Notes: generated by a model from the sequence alone, not told the origin. DNA of 64,000 nucleotides from Triplophysa rosa (GCF_024868665.1 NC_079902.1:12428550-12492549); one strand, 5' to 3'; shown: positions 11,750 to 23,220, counted from the stretch's first letter. Numbers and translations are program-made.

Positions 11750-12775
11750 CACCCTAGCCAAAGTTTACATAACATCAGCCTTTAAAGTATTGCCCATCCA
11801 TCCCGACTTTTGGCATCTGTTCTTCAAATCTTCAATACCTTGTCAGAGGCAATCTGCTGGATTCTCTCTAACAGCTACGCAATCCCCTACCTTATCCACC
11901 TCCTAGACGACTTTCTAATCATCTCGGCCCCCCGATGCCATCCCAGCAGCCCACCTCTTGACCGTCCAATGCGTCTTTGCCAAACTCGGGATTCCCCTCG
12001 CCCAAGAAAATAACACAAATCCATCAAATTTTTAAGAATCATGTTGGATTCCAAAATTTTCCAAGCATCCCTGCCCAAAGAAAAAATTGATAGGACCATT
12101 TCAGCCGCTTCAACCCTGCTCGCCAACCCGTCTTGCTCTAAATGCAAGCAGCTTTCCGTACTCGGCTACCTAAACTTTGCGATGTGCATCATCCCCCAGG
12201 GCCACCCTTTCATCTCGCGTCCTCCATCCACATGCTGGAGGATAGTTTATCCCTAACTAGCCCATGCCGCAACGAGCTCAGCTTATGGATAAAATTCCTC
12301 AAATGGAACGGCATCTTCTTTTAAGAAAGCATGATTTGCCATCCCGTCGACATTCAATTAATGTATACACCGACGCTGGTTCACCTCCACGTGGCCCCCG
12401 CAACTTTGCAGCCTACCAGAGGCCCTCTCATCCTCCGCACTGTTCGAGCTATTCCCTTTAGTCGTCACAGCGGTTTTGTGGGGGAAAGAATGGTCCTCCA
12501 CCAGCATCGTCATAGACTGCAAAAATGAAGCAACCGTGCACTGTATCAATATAGGCCGTTCCCACTCCTCTGCACTAATGCCTTTTCTGAGACGCCTCAT
12601 ATGGATCTCAGCCTGCGACCAATTCATTCTCGCCACTAAACATGTCCCCGGCTGCCAAAACCAAATAGCTGACTTGCTCTCTCATTTTGCCTTTCAGAAA
12701 TTCAGACAGCTGGCGCCGGACATAGACCCACTCCCAACCCCGGTTCCTGCATATTCAGCACTCATATTCCCATAA
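11750..12775 (+). pseudogene. Reverse transcriptase / RNase H remnant of the YR retroelement
   Basis: The parts lie in several frames. They include an RT segment ITSAFKVLPIHPDFWHLFF (about 11769-11825) and the catalytic-loop equivalent LIHLLDDFLIISAP (11888-11930). A thumb-like segment with KLGIP/MLDSKIFQASLP is followed by an RNase H start VYTDAGS (near 12362), then SSTSIVIDCKNEATVHCIN and HVPGCQNQIADLLSHF (12488-12690). At least two frame changes and several stops separate them, so no functional protein is possible. Confidence 0.7.
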
Positions 12776-13189
12776 ACCACCTGCTAAAAGCCCTCCTAGA
12801 CTCATCTCCATCCTCCAAGCTGTTTCCCCCAGGACCCTCAAATCCTACCTAACTGCATGGAGGAGCTTCAAAGCTTTCCACAACACCTACAGCCTGCCCT
12901 TTGCCGACTTTTCCCTGCTCACCATCACTTCCTTCATCTTCCACCGCAACACTATAAAACACCTTCAAGCCATCTCAATTAAAGGGAACGTAAATGGAAT
13001 CCAATTTTTCCATAAACTCATCTTCGGCTTACCTTCCACAGCCATTACCAACTCCCAGACATTGATGCTCATCAAAGGCACAGAGAGAGCCCAAGCCCAC
13101 CCGCCCAGACCCCAGGTAACCCATCACCCTGGAGGTCCTATCCAAATGCATTTCCCACCCTCCGCAAAGGCTACCACTCAGTCCACACC

Positions 13190-13745
13190 GCACGCATGCT
13201 CAATGCCATGTTCATCCTGGCCTTTTTTGGCTTCCTCCGATGCTCAGAGCTCACGCCACGTCGAGTTTCAACCCAAAACTGCATCCAACCTTCTCCGACC
13301 TATCCGTCCTAGACCCCAAAACCATCTCCTTCTTCATCAAACATAGCAAGACCGACCAAACAGACAATAGCCACCACATCTACGTTTTCAACCTCCAGTC
13401 CCCCATCCAACCATACCAAGCCCTCTCAGCCTACCTGCATCTCCGACGCCTTCAGATCAAACTCCCCTCCGACCCACTCTTCGTGGACGACTCCAATCGC
13501 CCCGCCACACATTTCTGGTTCCAAAAGCACCTCAAATCTCCATACTCCTCTGCGGCTTCCCAACCGACCACTTCTCAAGCCACTCCTTCCGCATAGGCGC
13601 GGCAACCTCAGCCGCCCAAAAAGGCCTCTCCGAACCCCAGATCCAAACCCTGGGTCGCTGGTCATCATAGGCTTTCAAAAGCTACATCCCGTCAGATAGC
13701 TCCCTCTTCAAAGAGGCCCATTGGACCCTCATTGCCCGAATCATC
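13190..13745 (+). pseudogene. Tyrosine recombinase remnant of the YR retroelement
   Basis: The catalytic landmarks of a tyrosine recombinase are present in order. The first Arg is in FFGFLRCSEL (codon at 13238). HSFR (13581-13592) carries the His and second Arg, followed by LGRWSS and a Tyr in FKSYI. A TAG at 13668 falls between LGRWSS and FKSYI, and the frame shifts at least twice upstream. The element is therefore dead at this step. Confidence 0.7.
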
Positions 13746-13815
13746 TAGTGCCAGCCCGCACCAATATTACACAATTGCCCGACAGGAACCCGCTCCCCCT
13801 TTCGTCTCCCCACCG

Positions 13816-14260
13816 CAGCAGATTCCTCTCCTCCAGAAGTCAGTATCGCCGCAGCAACCGTCCCCGCAGGGGCCCGTGCTTCCATCACACGCTCTGCCGC
13901 AGCAGACACCACCTAACACGGAGCCAGTATCGTCGCAGTGACCAGCCCTCGCAGGGGCCCGTGCTTCCATCACAAACTCTGCCGCAGCAGACACCACCTA
14001 ACACAAAGCCAGTATCGCCGCAGCGATTGCCTCCCCAGGGGCCCGTGCTTCCATCTCTTGCTCTGCCGCAGCAGACACCACCTAACACGAAGCCAGTATC
14101 GCCGCAGCGACCGCCCCCGCAGGGGCCCGTGCTTCCATCACGTGCTCTGCCGCAGCAGACACCCCATAACACGAAGCCAGTATTGCTGCAGCGAATGCCC
14201 CTGCAGGGGCCCGTGCTTCCATCACGTTCTCTGCCGCAGCAGACACCACACCCTCTCCCC
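13816..14260 (+). repeat. 84-bp minisatellite, about five copies
   Basis: The landmark CAGCAGACACC (or close variants) recurs at 13816, 13900, 13985, 14069, 14153 and 14237. Spacings are 84, 85, 84, 84 and 84 bp. The single 85-bp unit has one extra base near 13941, which also breaks one reading frame. As 84 = 3 x 28, a Pro/Gln-rich frame stays open through most of the array. Shorter, more diverged relatives with CTGCCGCAGCAG and GCAGGAGCC continue to about 14540. The array abuts the 3' end of the YR retroelement and shares its C-rich composition. Confidence 0.85.
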
Positions 14261-14539
14261 ACTGCGGCAGCAGTGCCCGCTCCCGCAGGAGCCATCCTAT
14301 CCCTTCCTCACTGCCGCAGCAGCGCTCGCTCCCGTAGGAGCCCAGTCCTTTTCTCCGAGGCTGCTGCAGCTTCGGCTTCCTTCACTCCTGCAGGAGCTTT
14401 AATCTTTACTTCACACTGCCGCAGTAGTGCTGCTCCCCAGGAGCCCTATCTTTACCCCGCACTACAGCAGTAGTGCCCGCTCCAGTAGAGCCTTATCTTC
14501 TTTCCTCGCCGCATAGACACGCTCGCTCCTGCAGAACCC

Positions 14540-15395
14540 TCAACAGCGGCCCCGCTCCAAGCTCCCGGTTCGGGCACAAGGGTGGTCAAGGGGTGGGTGC
14601 TCCGAGTTCAGGGAGAATCACCGAGCTCGGAGCCCTTGCCCCAGGACAGCACGCCAAACACGCATACTATCCGTCCCACTTTATTATCTGAGAGGCAATC
14701 TCATGAACTGTCTGAAGTGTAGCATGCTGAAACCTCTTACTCTATTTACTAAAGAGTGCCAGCATGCAAGAGTAACTGTTGTGTTTTGTTTTAATTAAAA
14801 AGCATACGTTTATCACAGTGGCATAAAAAGACCTCCGTTATACCAGGGGCAGCATGATAAAAGGAGAAGCACAGCGACCCGAATGTGTCTGACGTGTTTC
14901 TGGCAGTGCAGGATTCAGGTAGATTTGTTATGTAATACGCACCACAACTCCAGATCTTCTTCTTGTTTAGACGTTTCATGGCGATTGGCAAACCTGCTTA
15001 TGGTGTGCATTTAAACTAAAGACCTGTGGTGTCGTTAGCACCTGTGAGCGAGCAACCATTTGGCATCGCGAGCAACCATGCCGTGATGCTTTCCAGAAAC
15101 TTCATATCTTTATATTTTCGTCCTTAAAATAATGTCTCTAAAATTATTTCAGTGGTAAAACAACTCTTACAGGGACGAATTCTCCTGCCGCTGCTACCTG
15201 AGCAGCATCCTAGCTGGTCAAACCACACTCTGTAAGTTTTGTGTTCGGGTTGGTACACACAGCCCCGTCCATCCCCTGCCTGCGGAAGAGTGCGACCTGC
15301 TTTACGCCATACGTCACATATTTTTCTCATAGCCTGGGTAGAGTTAGCCAACAGCTAACTATGAGACAAAATGATCTAATAGGCATGTCTCAAAA
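14540..15395. other. No supported gene
   Basis: The C-rich composition fades out by about 14690 and AT-rich sequence resumes. Short minus-strand frames at 14791-14991 and 15124-15351 lack recognisable motifs. The latter may be the head of the decayed transposon starting at 15402, but I cannot show it. Confidence 0.4.
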
Positions 15396-15401
15396 CCAAC
15401 G

Positions 15402-15600
15402 CCATGGCAGAGCCATCAAAGAAACCAAAGAGGGTTTTGTCAGAGGAAATTAAGAAACATAGAGAGTGATCGGACACAAGCCCGAACACGAATCAATATC
15501 TGACGGACTTACACTCGGTGGTGCGAGCTGCAAGAGGCAATGGGTTGCAAAACGGATGGAGACCTAGCCTTCCTTTTGAAAAGATTTGAAAGTCTTATAT
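15402..15600 (+). pseudogene. Broken fragment of a DNA-transposon protein
   Basis: An ATG at 15402 opens MAEPSKKPKRVLSEEIKKH. After a one-base frame change the reading continues RTQARTRINI, a stop, RWCELQEAMGCKTDGDL and AFLLKRFESL. This arrangement, a basic helix then TRxNI then RWxEL...KTD..LAxFLL, recurs at the N-terminus of fish transposon-encoded proteins. I cannot name the superfamily. At least one frameshift and one stop make it a relic. Confidence 0.45.
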
Positions 15601-15609
15601 GTACATTTA

Positions 15610-17160
15610 TTCTTACTGTCCTGTACTTTTGAGCTTATTAGTTCTTAGGCTGTGCTCTGTTTTTTTATTGGCGCACTAACGTTACTGGTTTACAATTTAT
15701 AACCGTAAGGTAGATGAGAGATAATGTAATGTTGCAGGTCTCAATAGCTAATGTAGCATGATCTTGCCTTGTAACGAATTTAGTGTTACGCTTGTAAACG
15801 ATGACTACCAAACCACAATAAATGTTTTATGGTCAAAAGTTGCTGATTCCTTAGTTCATGCACGTAGACTACCAGTGAACCCATGTACACGATATACTGG
15901 CCGACCATGGGAACAAGGGAGCTGATTGAGACACAGGGACTGTTTGCTAGAATTCCCCAACTCTGTGGCTGTGAAAACCATGGGGATTTAAAACAAAAAA
16001 TGGGATAACCTTTCGTTGTTGTCATGTGCTAGTGTAGCAGATATAATGTTTGAGTTTACACAACAATAAATATATTTTCATAATCATACACAGTCAGCTT
16101 GCTCTTGAGGATCCGGCTCGCACCGTTCCAATATAGTGGCCCATGGAAACAGATGCAGCAAGCGGCATCTAGTTATTTATATACTGTATATGGGTGCTAG
16201 CTGCAGATGCAAACTTTAAAAGTTCTTACCTTACATCCATAAAGTAGATGCAGTCTTTTTAAATTTATTTTCTGTTGTCTTTTCTCTTTGAGAAAGAATC
16301 AGAATTTGTCAGGTAAAAGAATTTACAGTAATTTAAGTAGTCCAGCACAACACAAAAATATGTAGGCTGCAGTGCAGATCCAAGTAAGAGCCAAAAAGCT
16401 GTTAGTACTCTAGGTCATAGCCACTAACCACTTCTGAAGTAGTTCCAAAATAGTCTCATACAAACCTCATTTCCTCTGAATGCTAAAAAAGCGTAACCAT
16501 GCAAAAAGATGTAAAAAGATTAACAAAACAATGAGAGTGGTATCAATCGTATCGTAAAGTAGGTTTAAAGTCATAGTTGTTGCTGTTGTCCTGTCCTCTT
16601 GACTTGGAAACTGAAGCCAAAGTGGAAGCTTGCCCTTGGACAGATGCTATAGAAGCTCTTTACCATATTATTATGAATCTCAGCGATCCAGCCAAACCAC
16701 CTGACACCGACACTCTCATTTATACCAAAATATAATCCTTAAATCCTATTCTGGGTTTATTTTTAAACACATTGTACCCTGAAAAAGAAGAGGACTAATT
16801 AACTAATAGGATTGGAGAACAGCCACTTTGTAACAGCCGTGTAAGACAAAGAGAGGGATGAGGGTTTGAGATACAAAGGTAGAGAAGATGTGAAAAACCC
16901 ACCACAGAACCAACAACACCATCTGCAGACCGACAACAACTCAGAGGACATTCTGACAGAACCAAAAGCAGGTGAGATCTGAATCATGAATCCTGATAAA
17001 ACAACTGTAGGCAAAAGGTGCAAAAGCTATGGACAGCAATACATTTAAATTGAACTATTATGACACTGTTTAGTAGTATTTGTGTATTATTGTAAAATAT
17101 ATTTAACAGGCAGATTGATTGTGAATGTAATATGTGTACCCAGATTCAATGGTGATGAGA
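15610..17160. other. Intergenic sequence without recognised gene
   Basis: AT-rich sequence. Minus-strand frames at 15786-16025 and 16799-17023 have no motif or splice support. A non-coding first exon of arr3 could lie here because the first coding exon has a splice acceptor in front of it, but I could not place it. Confidence 0.4.
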
Positions 17161-17352
17161 CCTAATGCCAGAAATCAACTGTAAAATAATAGTTTTTCAC
17201 TGTTTACGTTTTTGACCGTATTTTAAAAATACATGAAAAAATCTGTAAAAAGCAGTAAAATTCTGTAAAGTTACAGTTTTTTACATTATACATGGAAAAC
17301 CTGTACAAAAAAACATACAAATTCTGTAAAATTATGTTTTTTACAGTGTAAG
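17160..17352. repeat. CTGTAAAA-rich repeat
   Basis: Several copies of CTGTAAAA/TTTTACAG in both orientations, ending TTTTTTACAGTGTA. This arrangement fits a small fish DNA-transposon derivative. Its boundaries are approximate. Confidence 0.5.
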
Positions 17353-17645
17353 GTCAGTGCGCGTTATAGTTATTCCTGAACCTTAACCACAAGGAGTGAG
17401 GTCATACATAAAATCAGTCATGGGAATGATAAATGCTTTTGATTGACAGTGGTGAGAAAATAAGGATGTCTTGCAAAGCACTGTAACCATTGTGCACAAC
17501 TTTTGTTTTTATTGGCATTGCTTAAGAAAAATAGAACCTTTTGGGTTTCTTCGTCTTATTTTTGTTGAACTGCACAGACAAATTCATCCACTGACACACA
17601 CAAGAGTCACATAGTCAAGAGTCAATCCTGAGAGGAGCTTCTGTA

Positions 17646-17705
17646 GGATTATAGCAATTTATCGTTATGCTAATCTCTTTTTCCCTGATTAGCGCTACTG
17701 GATTA
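17646..17705. promoter_or_regulatory. Cluster of CRX/OTX-type homeodomain sites upstream of arr3
   Basis: Four TAATCY-type sites lie within 60 bp: GGATTA at 17646-17651 (TAATCC on the minus strand), TAATCT at 17671-17676, GATTAG at 17687-17692 and GGATTA at 17700-17705. CTAATC also occurs near 17813. CRX and OTX proteins bind TAATCC-like sites in photoreceptor promoters, including cone arrestin genes. The cluster is 150-210 bp upstream of the arr3 ATG, so a role as its photoreceptor promoter is a reasonable inference. Confidence 0.6.
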
Positions 17706-17858
17706 CATCTCAGCAGGACAACATGACATGAATGGTCCAAACATATTTAGTTCACTGCAGGATGTTTCACAGTGTTGGTAAATCAAATGACTGCCCTCTG
17801 GCACAGTAGACTCTAATCATGTACTTTTGATTTCAGAAGGCTTCTGGAGACCATAAGC

Positions 17859-20800
17859 ATGACTAAGTAAGTTTGTTATTAATTTAATCAAGTATTTATG
17901 ACACCCCTTTATATGAAGCATGCCTTTTGTACTCTTACATTCTGTTAATAAGGAGTATTAAATGTGTAGAGGTTCTATTCGGTCTTCAATCCCACTGAAT
18001 TACCAGATTACAATAAATCTCTTTTAGAGTGGATTGACTGGATTTCTTCAAGAGTTTAAAAGTAACCGTGCAGAATTTAGCACATGCAGATGACTAATCA
18101 CCTCATGCAGATTTATTTCATGTAAAAGCAATACATACAGAACTCTTAAAGGCTGAGAAAATGTAACACAGAAGAATTAGTGCCTTTTTGTTTCTAGAGG
18201 TTTGGTAAACATTATAGTTCGGCGAAGTGTGTAATTTGTAAAGTGAGACAATGTTGCTGTATCAGGCCAGTTGGGCCCTGTTCTCCAAAGATAAACTGTA
18301 GGCTATGTCAAGATTTCCAACTGTGATTTTTTTCTCTGGTTAATATCAGAGGTGCACCAATATATCCACCAACAATCGATATCGGTTACACTATTGGCTA
18401 TCGGCGGTAGTTTAAGAACAGCTGATGATCAGGGCCGATATATCCTGTCAATCAAAAGAGGACAGGAAAATTGAATGAATATGTGCTCTTTACATAGAAA
18501 ATGTTAAGAAACATCACCAGTTTGATGTTCAATATCAACAGTCATTATATGAACTAAGAACATTCAGAAAGTTAAGAAATAGAAATTTAAACTTCAGAAC
18601 TGGTATAGGCAGATATCACAAATAATCGGCTATCGCGTTGGTGGAGAAATTTAGTATCTCGTTAGTTCTTCAAACACACATGTAGATTTGTTTAGAAAAT
18701 TCTGATACGGTTCCACAGTGCAAGTGTGAAGTGAAGTGTGAAAGTGACACTGCATTTAACCCATCCAGAGAGTAGTGAACACACGCACAGCAAGTGGTGA
18801 ACACACGAACACCCGGATCAAGTAGGGTAAGGTGCCTTGCTCAAGGGCACCTCAGTCATTACCCGCCGGCCCTGGGAATCGAACCGGCAACCTTCTGGTC
18901 ACGAGTCCGACTCTCTAACCATAAGGTCACAACTGCCCCTGCAATCTTTTTAGGGGAATCACCCAGGGATACAACTTACTTATGGCTTCCTCTGCATATT
19001 AAAATAAGACACAATCAAATATTTTTTGAAGAGAAAATGAGATGCTATGACATGAATTTACTTTGAACTGAATGTTGTTTCTACAGGGTCTACAAGAAGA
19101 CCAGTGGCAATGGTTCGGTAAGGTCTTTTCTTTTAAAGTGATATTTCAGAGGCAAAACAAAAGTTCCCCATGTTTTACTTTAAAAACAAGCCTTTGGTTC
19201 ACGCGCAGCTGAGGGATAGCGGAAGTTAGACATTATCGTTAATAGAGCTGTCAACGTGGATATTTCTCTTAAACAAACGCATCGATTCGCTTCCGAAGAC
19301 CTTTGTTAAGACAAGGAGCTGTGTCGAGCTGTTCTTTGATTGATGGATGCACTTTTTGGAGCTTCAAAAAATTGCCCCATTCACTCCCATTCTACCGCTT
19401 GGAAGAAAAATGATACATGGTTTTATATATCCGACTGCATTATTCTTCAAGAATACAGTCATATTCGGTTAGCATGCCTTGATGGTGAGTAAAACGGGGA
19501 AATTTTGTCTTGCCTCTGAAATATCCCTTTAAAAGCACAATCACAATACCCTTTATCTCAATTATCTTTTATTGCAGCTTTGCCTCTACTTAGGGAGAAG
19601 AGACTTTGTTGACCATGTGAATAGTGTCGATTTAATCGGTTGGTTCTGTTTCATTAAGTCAAATGATACTGTTGTTATCGTTATGAGGCTTTTTTATTCA
19701 CCAACTGCAATTTCCAGTTTATAAGATTTGTGATTTCACTTTCAGATGGAGTGCTTAAGATTGACCCTTCAGATCTTAATGGAAGAAAAGGTATGATAAA
19801 CACATCGTGTAATCTTGTCAATAAATTAACTCATAACTACATTAATATTTTTTTTTTTTCATTAATTCAGTGTGGGTACAGCTTGCATGTGCCTTCCGCT
19901 ATGGAAGAGAGGATCTAGATGTGATTGGAGTTTCATTTAGGAAAGACATCTGGGTAAAACGCATTCAGATGTACCCACCTTCAACAAACAGGCCACCCGA
20001 CACACCAATGCAAAAAGCACTTGTGATGAAAGCTGCGGACCAAGGACACCCCTTCACTCTTGACGTAAATCAGCAAATTTACTCATATGCAGTCCCTGAC
20101 AACAAAAGAGCATGTCAAAGATTTTAGTTGTTCTTATTTTTTCCCAGATTCCAGTTCATCTTCCATGCTCTGTATCCCTTCAACCGGCATCAGATGATGT
20201 CGGCAAGGTACAGTAATAGAAACATACACATTCAGTTTCAGTACACACTTGCTCTCTCTTACATTTTGTGTCTCTTACAGCCTTGTGGGGTTGACTATGA
20301 GCTCAAAGCCTATATTGCCAATGAGGCAGACAACCTTGATGAGACGATTGTCAAGAAGTATGCAGTGCTCTATTTTAACATAAAAATACTATCCGAAGAA
20401 ATGCATATTACTTGGATTGCAGTATCTCGTGACTTTTTATAGGGACACTTGCCGTTTGATCATCCGTAAAATCCAGTATGCCCCAGAAAAGCAAGCAGCA
20501 GGACCCAAGGCTGTGATCAGCAAACAATTTATAACAACAGACAAATCAATTCACCTGGAGGCCTCCATGGAAAAGGAGGTACGGTACCTGTTGTAGATCA
20601 ATATACAGTATATGCAGTATCTCACAGAAGTGAGATACTGTACAGTATATTTAAAGGAGTAGTTCACCTTCAAAATGAAAATTCTGTCATTATTTGCACA
20701 CCCTCGTCATTTCAAACCTGTATGACTTTCTTTCTTCCGCAGAACACAAACAAAGATTTTTTTGAAGACTGTTGTTGACAGCCCCCATTCACTTGCATTG

Positions 20801-22843
20801 GTTACAATAGAAGTGAATGGGGGGCTGTGCTATTCTGTTACCAACATTTTAGAAAATATCTTCTTTTGTGTTCTGCAGAAGAAAGTCCTACAGGTTTGAA
20901 ATGACAAGAGGGCGTGTAAATGATGATAGAATTTTCATTTTGAAAGTGAACTACTCCTTTAATTTGGTACCTTTATCATGAACCAGTCCTAAAGTTTCAG
21001 TATATGCACATCTGGGTCTTCTTTTATTAGGATGACATCTCAACTCACAGCTGTTTTCTCCACATTTCAGCTTTTCTACCACGGAGATCCGATTCCTGTC
21101 ACAGTAAAAGTGAACAATGAGACCAGTAAAGTTGTAAAGAAAATCAAAATTACAAGTATGTTCAAATTATTCATATTACAAAACAACTAGTCTGTATCAT
21201 TTAAAAAAAATTGTAGTTTCTCACTGGTTTATGTTGTTCCAACCTGGAATGACTAATGACTTACTAATGCGCAATACAAAAGATAAAATCTTAGAGACTG
21301 ACGGCTTCCCTAACATTGAGGTTTACACAAATAGCAATAAAAGGGTTGGAAAAACATAAGGGTAGTTAATAATGATAAATAAATATCTTTTAGAGTAAAC
21401 GATGCCTTTAGTAATGATTGAGTAATATCTGTTATTAGGACGAATGTGACACAATTATGCAGAATTCATTCTAGCTCATTGTGTTTTCTAGTTCACCAAA
21501 TTACAGATGTTGTGCTTTACTCAGCGGACAAATACCACAAATGTGTCCTGAATGAAGAATTTAGGTAAGTGAAAGAATTCCACATTGCATGTGTAAAATG
21601 TATTGTAATTATTAGTTTGGTAATGTACTAGTTTGGTTTGATTTTTAGCATTTTGTGTCATGTTAAATAAACGATGTTTAACTGACACAATAATGCCTAA
21701 TAGAACATTTCAGATTTTTACACTTGTCATATTTTATGAAAGAACATTTCTAGGTTTAATAAGTTTTAGAAAAATTTCAACATTCCCTCTCTTTTTGTAA
21801 CAGTGACCAGGTTAATGCTAACTCCACCTTTGAGAAGGAATACAAAGTCACTCCATTGCTGGCAAATAACAAAGATAAATTTGGTCTTGCCCTGGACGGC
21901 AAACTGAAGGATGAAGACACCAACCTGGCTTCTTCAACAATGTTAGTGAATTATTATATTCTTTAAAAATGTAAGACACATTGGATACATGTCACATTTT
22001 CATATTCCAAGTCCAAAAAAATAGCTCTATATTTTCAAACACGCTAATGTGTACAGACAGACAAAAAAGTTTATTCTGTGCAGTCTGCTACCTGATATGG
22101 ATAAAAAGATGCAAGGCATGATGGTTTCCTACAAAATTAAGGTTACCCTCATAATGGGAGGTGGTCTCTTGGGAAGCCTCACAACAAGGTAAAGGTCTTT
22201 GTTTTCTTTCATCATAATGGCAGTGAGTCTCTGTGGAGTGTCATGGATGTTGTCTTTGTACCAGAGCACTATTAACTCTGATCTCTCAGTTCTTTCTCTG
22301 TCTTTTATTGTGATATTAAGAAGGATCTTTCCCTTGATAATGTCTTAACAGCTACTTACTGAGGAACAGTATGCTTAGTCACCGTACCATAATGACACAA
22401 CAAAGAAAATCAATTCAGCTGTGTGTGGTGGAACTCATTTGTGTTGAACTTTTGTACACAGTGATGTTACTGCTGAGCTCCCACTGGTTCTGATGTCACC
22501 CAAGCCAGCAGGTGAAGTTTCTATTGTTGTGAAAAATAACACTGTATGGGTGTTGACAACTGATGGCAAATTTTCCTATAGCTGTGTGCTTATGAACATG
22601 TTTTACAAGTTCTGATTCTGTGTTTGTATAAACACTGGCACAACCATACTAAAGTACATTATTTTCTTGTCTTCTTTTGCATTGTGTCAAATTGAGCAGA
22701 TGTGTAAGTATCGGAGTAAATTGGTGCTTTCTTGTGCTTGTGTGCACTTTTGCATACTTTGTATTATTATAAATCTGGCACTGTTTAAGTAATGCCTTCC
22801 TCTGTCTTTTTTCTATTTTAGGACTGATATAACTCTTGAGTAG
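17859..22843 (+). CDS. arr3: Cone (visual) arrestin
   Basis: Arrestin that binds light-activated, phosphorylated cone opsin and stops transducin signalling. Fifteen coding exons are read: 17859-17866, 19087-19117, 19578-19638, 19746-19790, 19871-20064, 20148-20207, 20281-20357, 20443-20578, 21071-21155, 21492-21564, 21804-21941, 22084-22188, 22462-22511, 22700-22703 and 22822-22843. Phases fit throughout and give 362 residues. Landmarks are VYKKTSGNG (beta-strand I lysines), [32 protein letters not shown] (phosphate-sensing strand) and [16 protein letters not shown] (lariat loop with the polar-core Asp). The exon-3 donor is gttggt, weaker than usual. The 22700-22703 microexon is inferred from frame and its gtaagt donor. 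The protein ends ADVTDITLE, lacking the longer acidic tail of mammalian ARR3. Paralogue a or b is undecided. Confidence 0.9.
18355..18640. repeat. Possible hAT-related non-autonomous element
   Basis: GGTGCACCAATATATCCACC and ATCGATATCGGTTAC occur near the left end, with GGCAGATATCACAAATAATC near the right. The GGTGCACC...ATCGATATCGG style is seen at the ends of fish hAT-type MITEs. Clear terminal repeats could not be paired, so this is tentative. It lies in arr3 intron 1. Confidence 0.3.
18720..18942 (-). repeat. tRNA-derived SINE in arr3 intron 1
   Basis: Read on the minus strand, the right end is a tRNA-like head with an A-box-like TGGTTAGAGAGT and a B-box GGTTCGATTCC. A body with CTTGAGCAAGGCACC and the GTGAAGTGAAAGTGA-type part follows. 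It is a retroposed SINE, not a functional tRNA gene. A headless copy lies at 10836-10985. Confidence 0.75.
20652..20962. repeat. Palindromic MITE, AGGGATAGTTCACCC family, copy 2
   Basis: A near-complete foldback with terminal arms TTAAAGGAGTAGTTCACCTT and GTGAACTACTCCTTTAA. Inner arms include AACACAAACAAAGA/TCTTTTGTGTT and CCCCCATTCACTTGC/GTGAATGGGGGG. The TTAA at both ends suggests a TTAA or TAA target. It lies between arr3 exons 8 and 9. Confidence 0.85.
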
Positions 22844-23214
22844 GTTCTAGAGAAAATGATGCTGAGTGAAAAGAGAAAAACAAGAACAGATGCCAACGTG
22901 TTTAAATGGAACAACTTCATTTTATGAGCCATAGATCATAGACTCCTCCTTGTTGCAAATACCTGTGTAACCGGAATCGGCTGTATAATGTTAAAGATTG
23001 GGTAAAGCCCTTGTATTCTCGGATGAATTCATTGACATTGAAAGGTATGTAGGTATCTTTTGGTGTAATGCTTTTGAATGTTTTATTACTTCTGCCTTCA
23101 TTATGGGAACTCAAATTAAAGTGTTTTACCGTCCTTTTGTATATAAAATAGTGCTGTGAAATATGAGAGTTTATGAAATATATCATTTGTTTTATTCTGG
23201 CATTTTTGAACATG

Positions 23215-23220
23215 AATAAA
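23215..23220 (+). terminator. Polyadenylation signal of arr3
   Basis: AATAAA about 370 bp after the arr3 stop codon, the first good signal on this strand downstream of the last exon. The sequence between stop and signal would be the 3' UTR. Confidence 0.6.

Larger units (their letters stand above)
10180..13745 (+). mobile_element. Decayed Ngaro/DIRS-type tyrosine-recombinase retrotransposon
   Basis: Three blocks lie in the order expected for these elements: a gag-like region, reverse transcriptase with RNase H, and a tyrosine recombinase. Each is broken by stops and frame changes. The plus strand is strikingly C-rich and unlike the AT-rich flanks, which by itself marks an insertion. I could not define split direct repeats or inverted termini, so Ngaro and DIRS cannot be separated and the ends are approximate. 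A SINE fragment (10836-10985) interrupts the gag-like part. Confidence 0.75.

Noticed and set aside
13885..14295. Minus-strand 136-codon frame, Cys/Gly-rich and repetitive
   Set aside because: It is the antisense reading of the 84-bp minisatellite; the Cys pattern follows from CAG/CCG repeats and not from a protein family.
18880..18942. tRNA gene on the minus strand
   Set aside because: A- and B-box-like sequences are present, but they form the head of a SINE with the usual body; no complete cloverleaf is expected.
18794..19066. Plus-strand 90-codon frame
   Set aside because: Runs through the tRNA-derived SINE and into arr3 intron sequence; not coding.
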